A stretch of 64,000 bases of DNA from Schizochytrium sp. TIO01 (taxonomy: Eukaryota > Sar > Bigyra > Thraustochytrida > Thraustochytriidae): NCBI GenBank assembly GCA_004764695.1, contig SMSO01000037.1, positions 3,656,337-3,720,336 of the forward strand, read 5' to 3'. How positions within the stretch are numbered: the stretch's first letter is position 1; each line of letters begins with the position of its first letter. The position numbers and the translations under genes were made by a program. The notes beneath the pieces were generated by a model, which searched no databases, was not told where the DNA came from, and saw only the letters and a program-made list of their open reading frames with translations. This document shows positions 18,801-29,285 of this stretch, one piece after another.

Positions 18801-20064
18801 CGTAGTAGATGAAAAAACCCATAAAGTAGATCATCACTCCAATGTATGAAGCAGTCTTCGCATGCCAAAAGAATGTACTAAACGCATACGAGTACGCAGT
18901 TATGGAGATTCCAAAGAAAAAGCAAAGAAACCAAAGTAGGGTGGAGCCACTACCAGTGGATGCGGTACTTGGTAGCATTGATTTTGCACAAAGAGTGATG
19001 ATTAATGAAAGAATGCCGAAGAACATCATGTACATTATGTACCAAGACGTCACAATATAAAATTCACTAACGCCCATAATCTTTAGCATTTCTGATACTC
19101 TTGTCTCACGCTCACGTACTAGACCTTCGAAAATAAGAGCAACAGGGTACAAAAACACCAGAGTGAAGACGAGGGGAAGGACTTCTCCTACGTAAAAGAA
19201 GAACTCATCATAGGTATGCGAAAACACTGGGAAGGGGACAAAGGTTGCCTGAGAAGGCTGCCAGATGTCATCATAAGCAGATATGTTGCCAATAGTAGAG
19301 ATTATCCAAGAGTCCACAACTCGCTGGAAAGACATGAAGCCACCCTGGATGTATGTTGGGTTGTCAGACGATGTGACCCACTGAAGGCTTTGCTGAGTAT
19401 TATCTGTGGGAGAAGAAAGAGTGCTAGGTACTGAGAAAGTAGTGCCATCAGATGAGCTATTTAGACGCAATGTGTATGTGAAAAATGCGTTTTCAAAGTC
19501 CATTTCATCAAAGACGAGGGCCATGGCACATTCGGGGCTTTCGCTAGTAAATTCTGGGTTTCCATAATTGGCAGAACGGACGTAACTCTCAAAAGCAGAA
19601 ACCGATCCATCACCAGGAGTGAATGTAAGATTTGAGAAGTCGCTTTGGGTTCCTTCTACTGGTCCAACGTCTTCCACCCATTGAATAAATTGATTGAGGG
19701 CGTCAACTTCCCGCGTGTTGCCCGACGAGGTTGCCAGACAAAGTTTTGCAGTTTCATGACCTGTCCAACGTCCTCGAATATTGTTTGCAAGCAGATCAAA
19801 GGCAGAAACGTCGCTTACGTATGTGCCATACGATCTGGTACACGTGAGGTTAGCGCTATCTTCCGGCACCGGATACGGACATGAGCTGACAGATTCTCTG
19901 GTCCAGCCCGAATGAACGCGTGCAATACTGGTAATTGTCTTGAGCGAGGCTAGCAAAGCTATGAAGAGCAGAGGGATTAAGAATTCAAGTACCAGTGTTC
20001 GCGGCGCTCGAAGCTTCAGCTTTATATTTTTGATAAGCAACGTTCTCAGCACCCAAAAAAACAT
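12838..20064 (-). CDS. ABCA-subfamily full transporter with giant second ectodomain
   Basis: A 2408-residue ABC-A (ABCA1-like) lipid transporter in one exon. Order: first helix (about 15-35), ectodomain 1 (about 45-280), helices to about 530, NBD1 with GHNGAGKTTT (about 605), LSGGMKRKLS (about 705) and VIFVDEPTSGVDP (about 725). Then a helix near 975, ectodomain 2 (about 1000-1690), helices 1700-1945, and NBD2 with GVNGAGKTTT (about 2045), LSGGTRRKLS (about 2140) and VIFLDEPTTGVD (about 2158). The C-terminus has the ABCA-like LESIFNMF. Both ATP sites look intact, so the pump should be active. I chose the first ATG (20064), directly before the hydrophobic start; the frame is open a little further but without ATG. 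Ectodomain 2 contains three copies of a six-cysteine module. The lipid substrate cannot be named from sequence. Confidence 0.95.
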   Translation of the reverse strand: MFFWVLRTLLIKNIKLKLRAPRTLVLEFLIPLLFIALLASLKTITSIARVHSGWTRESVSSCPYPVPEDSANLTCTRSYGTYVSDVSAFDLLANNIRGRWTGHETAKLCLATSSGNTREVDALNQFIQWVEDVGPVEGTQSDFSNLTFTPGDGSVSAFESYVRSANYGNPEFTSESPECAMALVFDEMDFENAFFTYTLRLNSSSDGTTFSVPSTLSSPTDNTQQSLQWVTSSDNPTYIQGGFMSFQRVVDSWIISTIGNISAYDDIWQPSQATFVPFPVFSHTYDEFFFYVGEVLPLVFTLVFLYPVALIFEGLVRERETRVSEMLKIMGVSEFYIVTSWYIMYMMFFGILSLIITLCAKSMLPSTASTGSGSTLLWFLCFFFGISITAYSYAFSTFFWHAKTASYIGVMIYFMGFFIYYAVNSTDDESKPFIALLFPQVPFSLALQSIATLEANNVGLSSVTFGEFVSGFTVRHAMGNIIFDIFFWTVVGAYLSNVLPSEFGQRRSVIFFLKPSYWHSTLQLCCCRSRLKVPSGDKKVDVGPPKYPPEIMDSIEKRSSAGMNTPRIQIRELCKTFSTPSGPKKAVDHLSMDMYEGEILALLGHNGAGKTTTLQILSGMTPVTDGDAFINGASIVTNMDSVRQSLGFCPQHDVLYPTLTVREHLWFYGRIKGMSGQTLKDAVTDSITEVGLTEKANVKSSALSGGMKRKLSVAIALLGNSKVIFVDEPTSGVDPWSRRSIWQVLQNAREGRVIVLTTHFMDEADLLGDQIAIMAEGKLQCQGSSLFLKHRYGAGYLLTMIKKVEENPHQDAINVKQISSIIKKYVPSAVMSSNVGTEVAFQLPTASVSKFPALFKELEISKSLPIDQYGVSVTTLEEVFLQVARADDQRREFSESKARILSSTDIQVEKEAPEFKSDPLDDNGDEHDKASRLEQGETSTQLDEAPRPNALMHFKALFLKRIHYARRDYQACCCSMLMPIVLFAVGLLVLKYAPIGGDPPLYELSPKDWNTDLQSTAGLKAAAMPIIEFDENGTATTRVSEDDNFPAWGLEVNNLTRYPTHAIETIFERDYEDGIPASDTCSSEALDCSEDMPSELHGTGLLNLADQMINNPSTTRMGASLYTAAIVQPMRAVVDYSCLVASVDLGTESIITDYVSEVCTESGSPCAYVEFELEDQRICLPVGCYSNLMTSDTIDSAILTGSVYGIDISSLIGSDDMDTFLANSLLLTCEGELCNSGPASIFDTSVCRASATDYCIPDDLTAYKIDSSTYEIYEASGSEVDYCDSTRNGGSGSASSPTAAPTTSNLPDTGYCYSSGIGDVLAEAFIELLQMYLSSLSNETIASGLSTVDFSSLDGSTNSSDPVNVQCLNTSLPCSFVALDMSAANIPQVCIYDSCVEDREAAIAVVEESVPGFNDTLASGTRYTCNYTSTICDSTIDLVQLEAVAILDNSGAQLNETINSILDGSLTADNFTLADFNLTEALQDNPEATAAILVAMANPTQETIEAALETILPDDVTTPDGFNATEFLNDPEVQALLTQSVQNIYNANNTVVQCTNSSDTCLLSQISFVGGTLCAPVGCRDDFSEITYAYIPILASESSFEDVAIFECNTTLCNDDCRSGGNCEADDLDALLYNATLDTFSNGTSTWCPPEPYRFGYTALINSTASHGAPILANAIHNALLRQKAKELGLPLTNSYIRTNTHPMPVTTSLQTLISGILAFTAAIFALIAFAFVPASVASYVVQEREDTANVKLSQIVSGAGVLPYWLSLYVFDMLNFLVPLAGALALIRAFDIDTYMENGVYVVVFLLLLGYGLAVIPFAYLTSNFFSTHTKALIMTLFINLLTGLVLMIASFVMDNLDNQPVQDANAKLKGFYRIFPGFCLGDALIQLSIIKVMSGFVGPTYQLPSPYDDDIAGASLRYLYIEALFFFIGVLVIEFLSAYPALRARLPTIPNVRLQAIIQRLRKAKSPYESEVVPSHSIYSSTDEDVIREASRVHDGGANGEAVIIKDLHKVYGSGKIAVRDITLGIPAGETFGLLGVNGAGKTTTLKMLTGELTSTSGSASIGGFPIATHPRQARRLIGYCPQFDALLDLLTVREHLELFGSIKGFRGKALEMNIQRLLRTLTLKPFENKLAGGLSGGTRRKLSLAIALIGAPRVIFLDEPTTGVDAISKRFIWDVLDDVRDGLLGHKSTLILTSHSMEEVEALSTRLGIMVGGRFRCLGSAQHLKARFGKGLLLEATLKIPSVEARGDLQIQYDFPDVITLEDITSGMLDPLGNEERVAMILGHSDEAWVLSHHLDEYGEVNSAALLEWWLIEEASSLVHDAIVKRFPGALLTERHELSIRYSLPERSIADTFDFIERNKDRLHIEEYAVSQVSLESIFNMFASQQDEERGVARGIQVAGIDSSQ

Positions 20065-23000
20065 TTTGCTTTGTTTTACCGAGCTTTTGAACTCTCCCAC
20101 GCCTTGGCCCGTGAGTTCGCAGTTGATTAAACTAAACTTTGGAAGTCAATCGAAACCTCAATACTTCAGATCAAACCATAAAAATTCTCCCGAAATCTTC
20201 AGATTCCTTATTTTGATCTATTGAGAAACCTCTCAAAAAGGCTTCGTCTCAGCAAATCAAATGAGGTAGCAGTTCTGAATATGTATTCTGCAATATGGCG
20301 CAATTTATCAAAGCGGAATCAAATACGATGGGTTTAGATAAAGGAAAACCAAGTTTGGTGATGGTCAAAGCAGTCGTCAATTTATTACAACCCTTTACAT
20401 CAAGTAATATCGATTCTTTCACAAACTATATTCCTCGTGTCTTGGCACTTGGCTCGCTTAATCGCGATTTATGTGCCTTTCCACTGCAGCAGATCGGCGA
20501 GTTCGAGTTTACTGAGAGCTCTTCCTCTGTTCTGTTTTCCGCTTCAAGTCACGACAGCACGTGCACAGAAGAACGAAGAACACAATGACGCGGCACCGAC
20601 CACCAGAGTACGACAAGAACAGCTGCTCGAGGCTGGAGGCTGCACAGGCCACTTAGTGGATCAGTAGACTGAGGAGGGAAAGGCCAGCCTGGGTTGCAGC
20701 AGCAGATAGGTTTACACTCGAACCCCAGATGGCAGGGATGTCTTGCAAAGGTTTTTGCTGTCTATAATTCCGCGGTGCTACCTCAAATGAAAGGAAAGGA
20801 GGAAAAAGGAAAATTATCAATATAAAGAAAACAAACCATTATACATTGCACTACACTCCACGTTAATTTTGTCGAGCAGCAACATGCTGATAGCAGAGAA
20901 TATTTAAAGAGGTATGTTTATTCTCTTTGGTGGAAATGAAATCGCGCAAAGTCCTTTGTCAGACCTTGAGAAGAGAGGACTTGAAGTTCAAGCGGGCATT
21001 AGTTCTTCATGCTCGATTTTGTTTTCAAAGTACATAGATAAATGTTAGCATACTACTAACGATACTCTTATTATTTTAAAAGATTGAAAATGGCAACTGG
21101 AAGTTCTGTCTTATTACAATTCAACTTACTTGGACTTGCATCATGAAAAATTTCGACCTAAGAAAACTGAAGAAGAAATAGCCCTTTGAAAGGAAATAAA
21201 TGGACGAGTAAGTTGCTGTCGTTTTCGAGCTCTTGGACCTGCACTAGGCTCGAGTCAGAGCTCAAAACCCCCTCGAAGCCTTTAGAGTTGCTGCTGCGAG
21301 AAGTGCCATTTGCGGTGCATTGTTTTATGCATGCATGCATCATCCCGAACTACTCTGCTCCCTCCCTCGCGCCTGTTTCATTGCATCTTTCATTCCAAAT
21401 TGAATTGGTTAACATTGGATAAACGTGAGAGAAATTACAAAAAATTGTTGGTTTGGCCCTCAACAAAACCCTCCGATGGCCATTAAGCCGTCTCTGTAAT
21501 CCGCGAGCCAGCTCGTCGCAAGTTGCCCAGCGTGGGAGCAGACAGCACCGCCCACCTTCTCTTTTATTTACAATTCGTTTCTACAGATCATCACGATGCT
21601 AGCTACTCGTAAATAAATCATCATAAAAGTTAATAAATCAAAACTTTAAAATATCGCTCAATGAACTATAATGGACGAACAAATGAACGCGGAGTGGAAA
21701 TAAGTCTCAAATTCGTCTACACAGCAGCAGAAAGGAAAGCGATGAATGCTCTTCATCCAATACGAATCATGCATAAACGGGCAAGCGAATAGTTAGGACG
21801 AAGTGAACTTGTGGTGGATAAACGAATCAAGGCTGAGATCGTACAATGAAGCTGGATCATGAGGACTGCTGGGGAGGAGTCGGGCGAAGAGTTTGTTCAA
21901 AGCTTGGAATTAGGTAGTTGAGGATGTGCTCCGCCATTGAATTGCAGAGAAGTCTAACTTAAGGGATTCTTAGGGAGCAATAGGCGTGTGCACGCACGCG
22001 CACTAAAATTATGATCGCCATTGCGAACATGATCATTTGGCTCATCATCCTCGCCGTGACCCTGACGTTGAGGTGAGCAATTATAAGATTCTAACTCTAG
22101 CAATTACTTTGCTTACAGTGCCTCATAGTAGTCGTCGTTGGCAAACTCCGTCAGAAATGCGAGAGATTAACGAGGTGTTGCGCTCAAAGCAAAGCAGAAC
22201 AGCATCTACTCAACACAGGGGTGGCTAAGAAATAAATAACTAGAACTTGAACCCGGGTGGTTCAACTTAGCCCCTCGACCTACCATGCAATCAATCACTA
22301 TGAGCAATACAGGCACCAACAGCAGGTGCCCACCTGCTATGACGCCCAGGAATAAGCTTTCAAGGTGTATATGGGCAGCCTGAGTAAAAGTGTGCCGGGA
22401 GTAGTTATTCTTTGTTCACAACTCATGCATAGTTAAGCCTCTTTTTCGTTTTTTTATAAAAGTTTTTCTTAATTTCGGAAAGGCAGCACAATAGGTTCTA
22501 GGCTTCCCATCTGATAGATAGAATGTAATGTATGTATCAACTGGCCTCATGATTCTGACAAAAGCTTATGAACTTTCCGTTTGTAAAACTCCTTGAGACT
22601 GCTAGCGTTGGAGTGGCCCTCACCAATTTTGAGTAGTGGGTTGCTGACTCCCACTGGTCGTGGGACATCCATGCCTCTTATGGTGTGATTAAACTGAGGT
22701 TATAAATAAGTGGCTACTTTATTTCTCTCAAGGTTCATCTTTTCGGTGTCCCTCCGTGTCCGATGATGGTCGGAGAAACTGAATCGTGTATCATGATGGG
22801 GAGGCCGGTTAATTTTGAGCAAGGGCAAAGCATGAATTTTTATGGTCCGTATGAATATATGAGCCAAACACTGTCTAGGTTAAGAAATTTCAAGCACCCT
22901 CGCTAGTCAGAGGCAGTAGCAGTTTTCAACTAGCAAAATTTAGCGAGAGGCCGCCTTGCATGAAAACTCACACGTTGTCATATCAGGATCGGCATCCGTA

Positions 23001-25733
23001 TCACGAGATCACACCTAGAAGTAGCAAAACTTGATTTTTAGTGAACTCCATTGCTGACGTTCATGAGGACTTTATCATTGGATTTCGCAAAAACGAAATT
23101 TTAGTGCAGCATGGCCGATGAATTCCAATGTGTCCAGGCCTCCGTCAGAGGGTCAAAACTCGCAATCGCTGCAAATTTGGCTTCAAGTTGTAGATAATAC
23201 TCACGTTGTGATATGATACAATAGGTGGAGTTACTGAAGAATAAGGAAGGAGAGCAGCCCACACGAATGAAACAATCAACTTGAACGACAGAAGGCTTCA
23301 CCTAGGCTTCTGTGTCATACAGTGGCCGTTGCATGGCGATTCGTTAATCATTGTCGTCCAATGTGAAAATAAGAAGACTAAGTCAATCTAAACTTATTAA
23401 ACTTACTAACCTGGGATAGGCCTGGCTGAATATTTGGCTGTAGTACTTCGTTATTTAATCACTTGACCACCATTCCATACTCCAATAGTTACTAAGCTTA
23501 GCGTTGCGTACATAGAGACCCCAAACTAGCTGCTTACGCCATCAAAATATACGAGCTCAAGGATGGGATACGCTATTATTGTTTATGTAGTTGTTTTTCT
23601 TTGAGTTTTTATCCAGGCAAAGATTAATAAGATTAGCCTCTGACTGGTGGGGGTGTTGTTTTTCTTGTTTATGCTAACATATTACTAGATCAAAATTCCT
23701 TTTGAACTGTCTTGTCTTAGGCCGCTAACACACAAAGATTGCGAGCAGATCAAATACAAATATTCAGTCACTTGGCCATCACATTATGATTCTGTTTACC
23801 CGGCGTCTAATATCAACAAAATCGTGGTCTTCGAGTACCTATGTGTCTTGCAATCTACAGCGTACTTTTAGGCTGTAGTGGTCTTTAGGCCTGTTGGTTC
23901 TGGGGATGATTCCCATTCATGTTTATTGAAATTGAAAATGGCGATATCAACGACTGAGTCATTCAGTGTCCCTTTTGGAGCTGCTGAGAGACAACCCTCG
24001 AGAGTGGCCTATCGGAGTCCATGAAGCTCCTCTTCGAAATCAGATATTCAAGAGCATAAAGAGGTCTTGGGCCAGTCCTTCTCGTGGTACACTGCGCTGA
24101 GTCCTGGGATAGGTACGGCAGCCCTCATTGGCTTCCTGTTGAGTGCTTCAGCACTTCAAACAAGTTGCATTCCATGTTTTCAAAAGGCCCATAACGTATT
24201 TCAGGTACCCTCCCTATACCCAACCTTACCGTGCAAATGGTATTTTCATAATGAAGAGCACTCTGTTGTGGAATTATTTTGTGTGACCAGATGTAGAAAA
24301 GTCATCCCATTTATCCTACCCAGAGGATCCCAGGATGTATCATATTCATAACCGAATGGAGAAAAGCGCTTTTCTTCCAGGCAGTCCCTTTGCTTGGACA
24401 CCAATTCTCCACTCACCGTCCACCTGTCATGGCAAAACCCATCCCCAAGGCAGTATCAGTCGCCCAGTCTTTGCAATCAGCCCCTTTCGTCTTGCATTCG
24501 TATCTGTAGCGCTTTCCTCATTTCTCGTGCTTTTCAACTAGCTCTCAAAAAATACCAGAATTTACCACGTCATCTGAGCCTTCTTCTATCAGACTTACAA
24601 TCAAGGCCTGAGAAGCAAGAACCATAGAAACTAGTGCCTTACTTCGACTCCGGTTATAATATGGCTATCTAGGTTATGGCAGTGACTCGGAGCGCGTATA
24701 ATTATGAGCGTACGACCCTTTTTACTCCACTACTTTAGAGGTGCTCACGGTAGAATCGTAGTAGACAGATAATATGGGATCATTTGGTATGAATGATAAT
24801 CGTCTTCTTTTTATAGATAGACAGATGTACCTCTACATAGCATTCATATAGCGATCTATAGAAGCAATGCACACCACCTTCTCGGGAAATCGGCTAAACT
24901 AAATCTTACACACTAATGCCACGGGTAAACTATTTTATTGTCATTTTGGCAGCAAATAGAGCAACTCTTTTACATTTTCCCGAGACCCGGCGAAGGGGAA
25001 CGAAGAGGATCTTTTAAAAAGTTTGTTTCTCAAGTTTTCAATGAAAAAATCTTTGCAAGATACAGTCGGTCATTAGGAACTCTTACCTGAGTCAGTAAGC
25101 ACCAGCGAGTGTAAGTCAAAGTGGAGCATTTAAGCGTGTGCAAGTGGGGTATTTAGCAAATCTCTTTTATGGTTGAAAGGTCTACTTTATATTAAAGTAG
25201 AGTATACAAAGTAGAAGTGCAGGGTAAATAGAACAAAGTTGAAGGGGCGAAGAGGAAGAAGAGAGGAGAGAAAAGAGAAAGAAATATAATAATAAATTAT
25301 TTATTGATTGAATAATTATTATCCAGGCGGGCAGGAGGCAGTCAATTGACAATCTCTTGATCCCCCGTTGCGCGCGCCCTCGCACGGACTGGCCACTGCT
25401 GCCGCTCCACGCTCCTCCTCGCCCTCCACACCTTAACTGCCTCGCAGAAGTACTGCACGAGCTGCGTTGCAGTCCTTCTCGCCGCCATCGCGAGCGTGTG
25501 AGCTCGTGAAGGAGGACAACTAAACTCGATATAGTGAACAATACTTTACAACACAATATATAACTCGAAACCCTTTGAGCTAAAGGCGGGATCCTCTTAG
25601 TCGTTCGCCGAGAACAAATTGCTTTTCCTCTCGTCGGAAACGAGCATATCTCTCGCAGACTCTTCACGTGTGAGCTTTTGGTTTACTTTGCTAGTTGATT
25701 CCGCGGTTTTAAGCTTACCCAACCTCTAGCACC
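20065..25733. other. 5.7-kb stretch with no supported gene
   Basis: It lies between the divergent ABCA (-) and ARPC2 (+) genes and should include both promoters. All frames are short (under about 100 codons apart from one non-ATG frame near 25.2-25.7 kb) and none shows a domain. I saw no reverse transcriptase, transposase or terminal repeats. There is a small ATGC palindromic run near 21325, and a weak tRNA-like patch near 22240 that I rejected. Confidence 0.5.
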
Positions 25734-26627
25734 ATGATCTTTTTGGAGGCAGGCCACCCTATCATTGAGGATACTCTTCTTGAGAAGCTCAACCCCGAGA
25801 CGAAGCCCGAGCCTCTTGACATTACCTGCTCTGACTTCGATGACGTCAGGTACCACATCGTGTCCACTCCGGACGCGAAGGATATTATCTCCTTCCGCCT
25901 CTCAATGCCGTACTGGTCTACGATGGCCAAACTCGGCAGCACCGCCGCTGTTGACTCCATGTACGGTCGCTACAAGTCAAGCACAACTGCTGACGGCTAC
26001 GACCTTGTTTTCGATATTGACAAGAACGATGTCGGCGACGATATTGCGGTTGTGGCCAAGAACTTTGGCGAGATCAAGCGTAACATCATGGCCGCACCTT
26101 TCCGTCGATGCTTCGAAGCTCTTGCTGCAGGCCAGTCCAGCAGCATCAAACCCATGGTTATCCCCTTTCGCCCCAAGGAACGCATTGTGCTTGCTCCCGG
26201 CAGCGATCGTGTGATGGTTTTCTTCACCTTTCACTTTGCTGACGTCACTGACCGCGCCCTTGCTCGCGTGTTTTTGCAGGAAATGTCTGAGGCTGGTCGT
26301 AAGGTTCCTCAGGCTCCTGCCGTGACTTTCACGCAGGAGATCCCTGGAGATCTTGCTAAGGTGCGCGATTTCACTGCTGACAGTGATCTTGTTGGATATG
26401 TTATGTTTCAGGTCTTCAAGAGTCATGTTGAGGGTGCTGAGAAGATGGAGAAAATTATCACGCGTTTTCAAGGCTTTCGCGCGTACCTTCACTACCACAT
26501 TAAGGCATCCAAGTCGCACTTGCACTCGCGTATGCGCAACCGTGTAGAGCTTTTGCTCAAGGTGCTTAAGCGCGCAGACCCCAACTCGGAAGAGAACACC
26601 TCCAAGAAGGCCTACCGTACTTACTAG
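25734..26627 (+). CDS. ARPC2: Arp2/3 complex subunit 2 (p34-Arc)
   Basis: A 297-residue homologue of ARPC2, co-linear with the human protein (about 300) from first to last residue. It is a core scaffold subunit that, with ARPC4, holds Arp2 and Arp3 and contacts the mother filament during branched actin nucleation. Matching landmarks are MIFLEAGHPIIEDTL at the start, DFDDVRYHI, IVLAPGSDRVMVFFTFHF, VFLQEMSEAGRK and FRAYLHYHIKASKSHLHSRM near the end. The ATG has an AGCACCATG context. Single exon, no leader. A complete Arp2/3 subunit suggests amoeboid or endocytic actin networks in the host. Confidence 0.96.
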   Translation: MIFLEAGHPIIEDTLLEKLNPETKPEPLDITCSDFDDVRYHIVSTPDAKDIISFRLSMPYWSTMAKLGSTAAVDSMYGRYKSSTTADGYDLVFDIDKNDVGDDIAVVAKNFGEIKRNIMAAPFRRCFEALAAGQSSSIKPMVIPFRPKERIVLAPGSDRVMVFFTFHFADVTDRALARVFLQEMSEAGRKVPQAPAVTFTQEIPGDLAKVRDFTADSDLVGYVMFQVFKSHVEGAEKMEKIITRFQGFRAYLHYHIKASKSHLHSRMRNRVELLLKVLKRADPNSEENTSKKAYRTY

Positions 26628-27368
26628 AAGATTGAACCCCACGATGGATCACTTCTCCATCCAGCATTACATGCGCTGCTTGCAATAAACTCGGCTCTCT
26701 CACGCTCGCTTTCAGACGTTAATACAACAACACCTAATGTGAAAAAGTTTCCAAACCCGTTTTTGTTTCGTACGATCGTTTTTTACTTTACTGTTGCTAC
26801 CTGAATATAGTTGTAGTATTTTCTGTTCCTGATCATATCCACTCTTAATGCGGATGTTTCAAACCTAGGATTCAACGATGGTCTGTATGGAAACAGCTTG
26901 GTGACACTTGAAATTCTGGTATTTTTGAGCCAAAGCTCAGCTGACACTCCTTTGAGTTCCCGAAGTTGCCGTCTATCGTTTTTGCGTAGGATAGGATGTA
27001 GGTCAACAATCTTGTACATTGCAAGAAGTCAATCAGGGAATAGAAACATTGTGAATTTAATATTCTTTTTAGTTTGAAAGCTTTGAAATACCTAAGTAAT
27101 ATTGTGATAAGTGTTAAAGACAATAGCTGTGTTTCCGTCGCAATGACCTTAAAAGCAATTGCATTTAAAAGTCTTAGTCTTTGTTTAAAATCAATGCCAC
27201 ATCCAAAGAAGAAACATGGCTCTGCGCATAAACGAATGGCATATAGGAAACATTGGACTGAGTTGGCAAGCAGGTAGCCTTGCAGACCAGCAGACGAGCA
27301 AATGAGCAGCAAGCTGAGTATAGCGATAAATAACAAGCTACACAACAACAAAAAATCGCACCATTGGT
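26628..27368. other. Convergent intergenic region, no gene seen
   Basis: AT-rich spacer between ARPC2 (+) and cyclin C (-), so it should hold both 3' untranslated regions. Frames here are non-ATG or lack any recognisable domain. Confidence 0.5.
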
Positions 27369-28280
27369 CTATTGCTTCGGGCGTTTAGCCTGGTAGTTTG
27401 AAGCATTTTTATCAGGCGATTTCTTGCGCTTCGAAGACTTCTGCTGTTCCTTCGCGCGTTTCTCGTGCTCTGCTTTTTGTTTCTTAAAATTCTCTGCAAA
27501 TCTATCCCGAACTAATTTCATAACTTTGGGTATGTTCTGGGTGGTGCTGAGCGCCGTTTTTGCACGGCTTTGATACATGTCCATGATTAGGTTCACAATG
27601 TCACGAATTGCTTCAAGACGGACATTGAGCCTACTAAACCACGCCTTTGAGTCAGTCCCAGAGTGTACACACGCCATGTAGAGCGCTGCCATGGCGATCA
27701 AATATGGCGGGTACATCAAAATGACGTCCGAGAGATAAGAGTCGTTCAAAATAGTCCAAGCAGCATCTATACAGGCTTTGTTCTCAATTTGAGCATCCTT
27801 GATGTATTTAGTTAGCTCCTGGTACGGGTGGAAAACTACTAGATCGAAGCTGAGCGCTCCGAGGATGTGAAACTCAAAGTCGTGTACATGTTGTTGTCCA
27901 AAATGTGGAAACTCGTACTTTCTGGCTTCCTGGATTTCATGTACTTTTGAGAGGATAGTTTTCACGGAGTATTGGCCAAGTTCCTCAATTTTTGCTGCAA
28001 GGTACAGACATGTGATAGCGATGAGCCGCGGGTCGTAGAGTATATTCATTCTTTCTTTAATGAAGAAGCGTTTGTACAGGAGTTTGCTAGAGGCAATAAC
28101 AGTTTGCCTCCATTTTAGACTTTCGCCCACGAGATTCATGAGGCGCATCATTTCATCATTCATAATCTGCACTTGTTCCTCATTCAAGAATGGTTTACAT
28201 TTGGCACGATGCTCCTCAAGCTCTTCTGCCGTGAAAAGCCATCTTTTGCAGTGTGAGGACTCCCAGAAGCTGCACGCCAT
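27369..28280 (-). CDS. CCNC: Cyclin C (Mediator CDK8-module cyclin)
   Basis: A 303-residue cyclin C homologue, the partner of CDK8 in the Mediator kinase module in the nucleus. The N-terminus (ACSFWESSHCKRWLF) matches the conserved FWxSSH-CxxWL helix of cyclin C. The first cyclin box includes VIASSKLLYKRFF and ITCLYLAAKIEE (about residues 60-97), followed by FEFHILGALSFDLVVFHPY and the second fold with ILNDSYLSDVILMYPPYLIAMAAL. After about 255 comes a basic tail with KSSKRKKSPDK, a likely nuclear localisation signal, which is longer than in animals. The ATG has an ATGG context. Single exon. Confidence 0.94.
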   Translation of the reverse strand: MACSFWESSHCKRWLFTAEELEEHRAKCKPFLNEEQVQIMNDEMMRLMNLVGESLKWRQTVIASSKLLYKRFFIKERMNILYDPRLIAITCLYLAAKIEELGQYSVKTILSKVHEIQEARKYEFPHFGQQHVHDFEFHILGALSFDLVVFHPYQELTKYIKDAQIENKACIDAAWTILNDSYLSDVILMYPPYLIAMAALYMACVHSGTDSKAWFSRLNVRLEAIRDIVNLIMDMYQSRAKTALSTTQNIPKVMKLVRDRFAENFKKQKAEHEKRAKEQQKSSKRKKSPDKNASNYQAKRPKQ

Positions 28281-29084
28281 TCTCTCTCAAGCCTCTGATG
28301 ACGCAGCCGCTGCCACCGCGGTTTAGCTCAGAGAGATCTGAACGTAAGCTTGAACCACCCCGTTGTCACAAGGGGACTTCCGACGTATGTGGCAGTCACC
28401 GTGGGCACTGCGCAATCAAAGGGCACGCTCCACGCGAGGACCTGATCGATTGCTTTGGCGCGAAGGTCGCTCGCTCTTTCATGATTAAACCCGTATTTAC
28501 ATTTTCTCCACACTTTGTTGTATTCCCTAATTACCTCTATTCCTAAGTATGATCAGATGATGAGGTGGTACTAAGGCTCAAACAGAGGGAATACATGCAT
28601 GAAACTTGTATTATGGAATGACCGAGGGAGAAAGCAGAATAGGTGGAATGAGTGATTGAAAAAACAGGAGTGAAATTTTGAAACAACCGACAAAGACAAT
28701 CTGCAAAAGCTGTTGGGAACTCCAAGTTATTTCAATGTGACAAGAGCAAAGTAGTGATTTACTAGATATCAGCAGCATGTCTTCTTACACATCGACTGCA
28801 ATCAATTGATATAATTGTAGTCTGCAGCATTAATTTGTAGCTTTACAGCCTAATTGTTTTTTCTTGTTTTTATGTTGTCATCATTAATGAAATATAAATA
28901 ATGGTGATAGAAGAACACTTATTGATGATCGATCAATCGTGAATGTTATTTTGCTCCACAAAGGGAGACCCAAAGCCTAAGCTCAAATCTTATATAAATC
29001 GCAGACCTCCGCTTCTCAAACTTTCATAAGGTATCTTGAAGCTAGGTTAGCTGCTTTGACCGCCGGCTAGTGTCTGACGCAACC
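28281..29084. other. Divergent intergenic region, no gene seen
   Basis: It lies between cyclin C (-) and SMG9 (+) and should carry both promoters. No supported gene. The part just before SMG9 is AT-rich. Confidence 0.5.
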
Positions 29085-29254
29085 ATGGGCGACCAGGAGA
29101 GCCAAAACTGGCGCCAGGCCGCAGGCACAGGAGTACCAAGGCGCGGACCAGGCGAAGCAGCAACCGCAGCAGCAGCAACAGCAGCAACAGCTCACGATTC
29201 TGGACAACCCAAACCTACGGGAATTGCGGCTCTAGCTGCGAGAGTTAAGAATCA

Positions 29255-29285
<31 letters not shown>

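Noticed and set aside
22236-22330. tRNA-like patch on the minus strand (gaacttgaacccgggtgg followed by an arm-like stretch)
   Set aside because: It recalls a T-arm, but I could not fold a complete cloverleaf or identify an anticodon arm. At best a degraded tRNA-derived element.
24067-24351. 94-codon plus-strand frame in the gene-poor stretch
   Set aside because: It has no ATG start and no recognisable domain. I found no reverse transcriptase or transposase motif around it.
25182-25667. 161-codon minus-strand frame upstream of ARPC2
   Set aside because: It opens with GTG, not ATG, is of mixed low-complexity composition, lies in the ARPC2 promoter region, and shows no domain.
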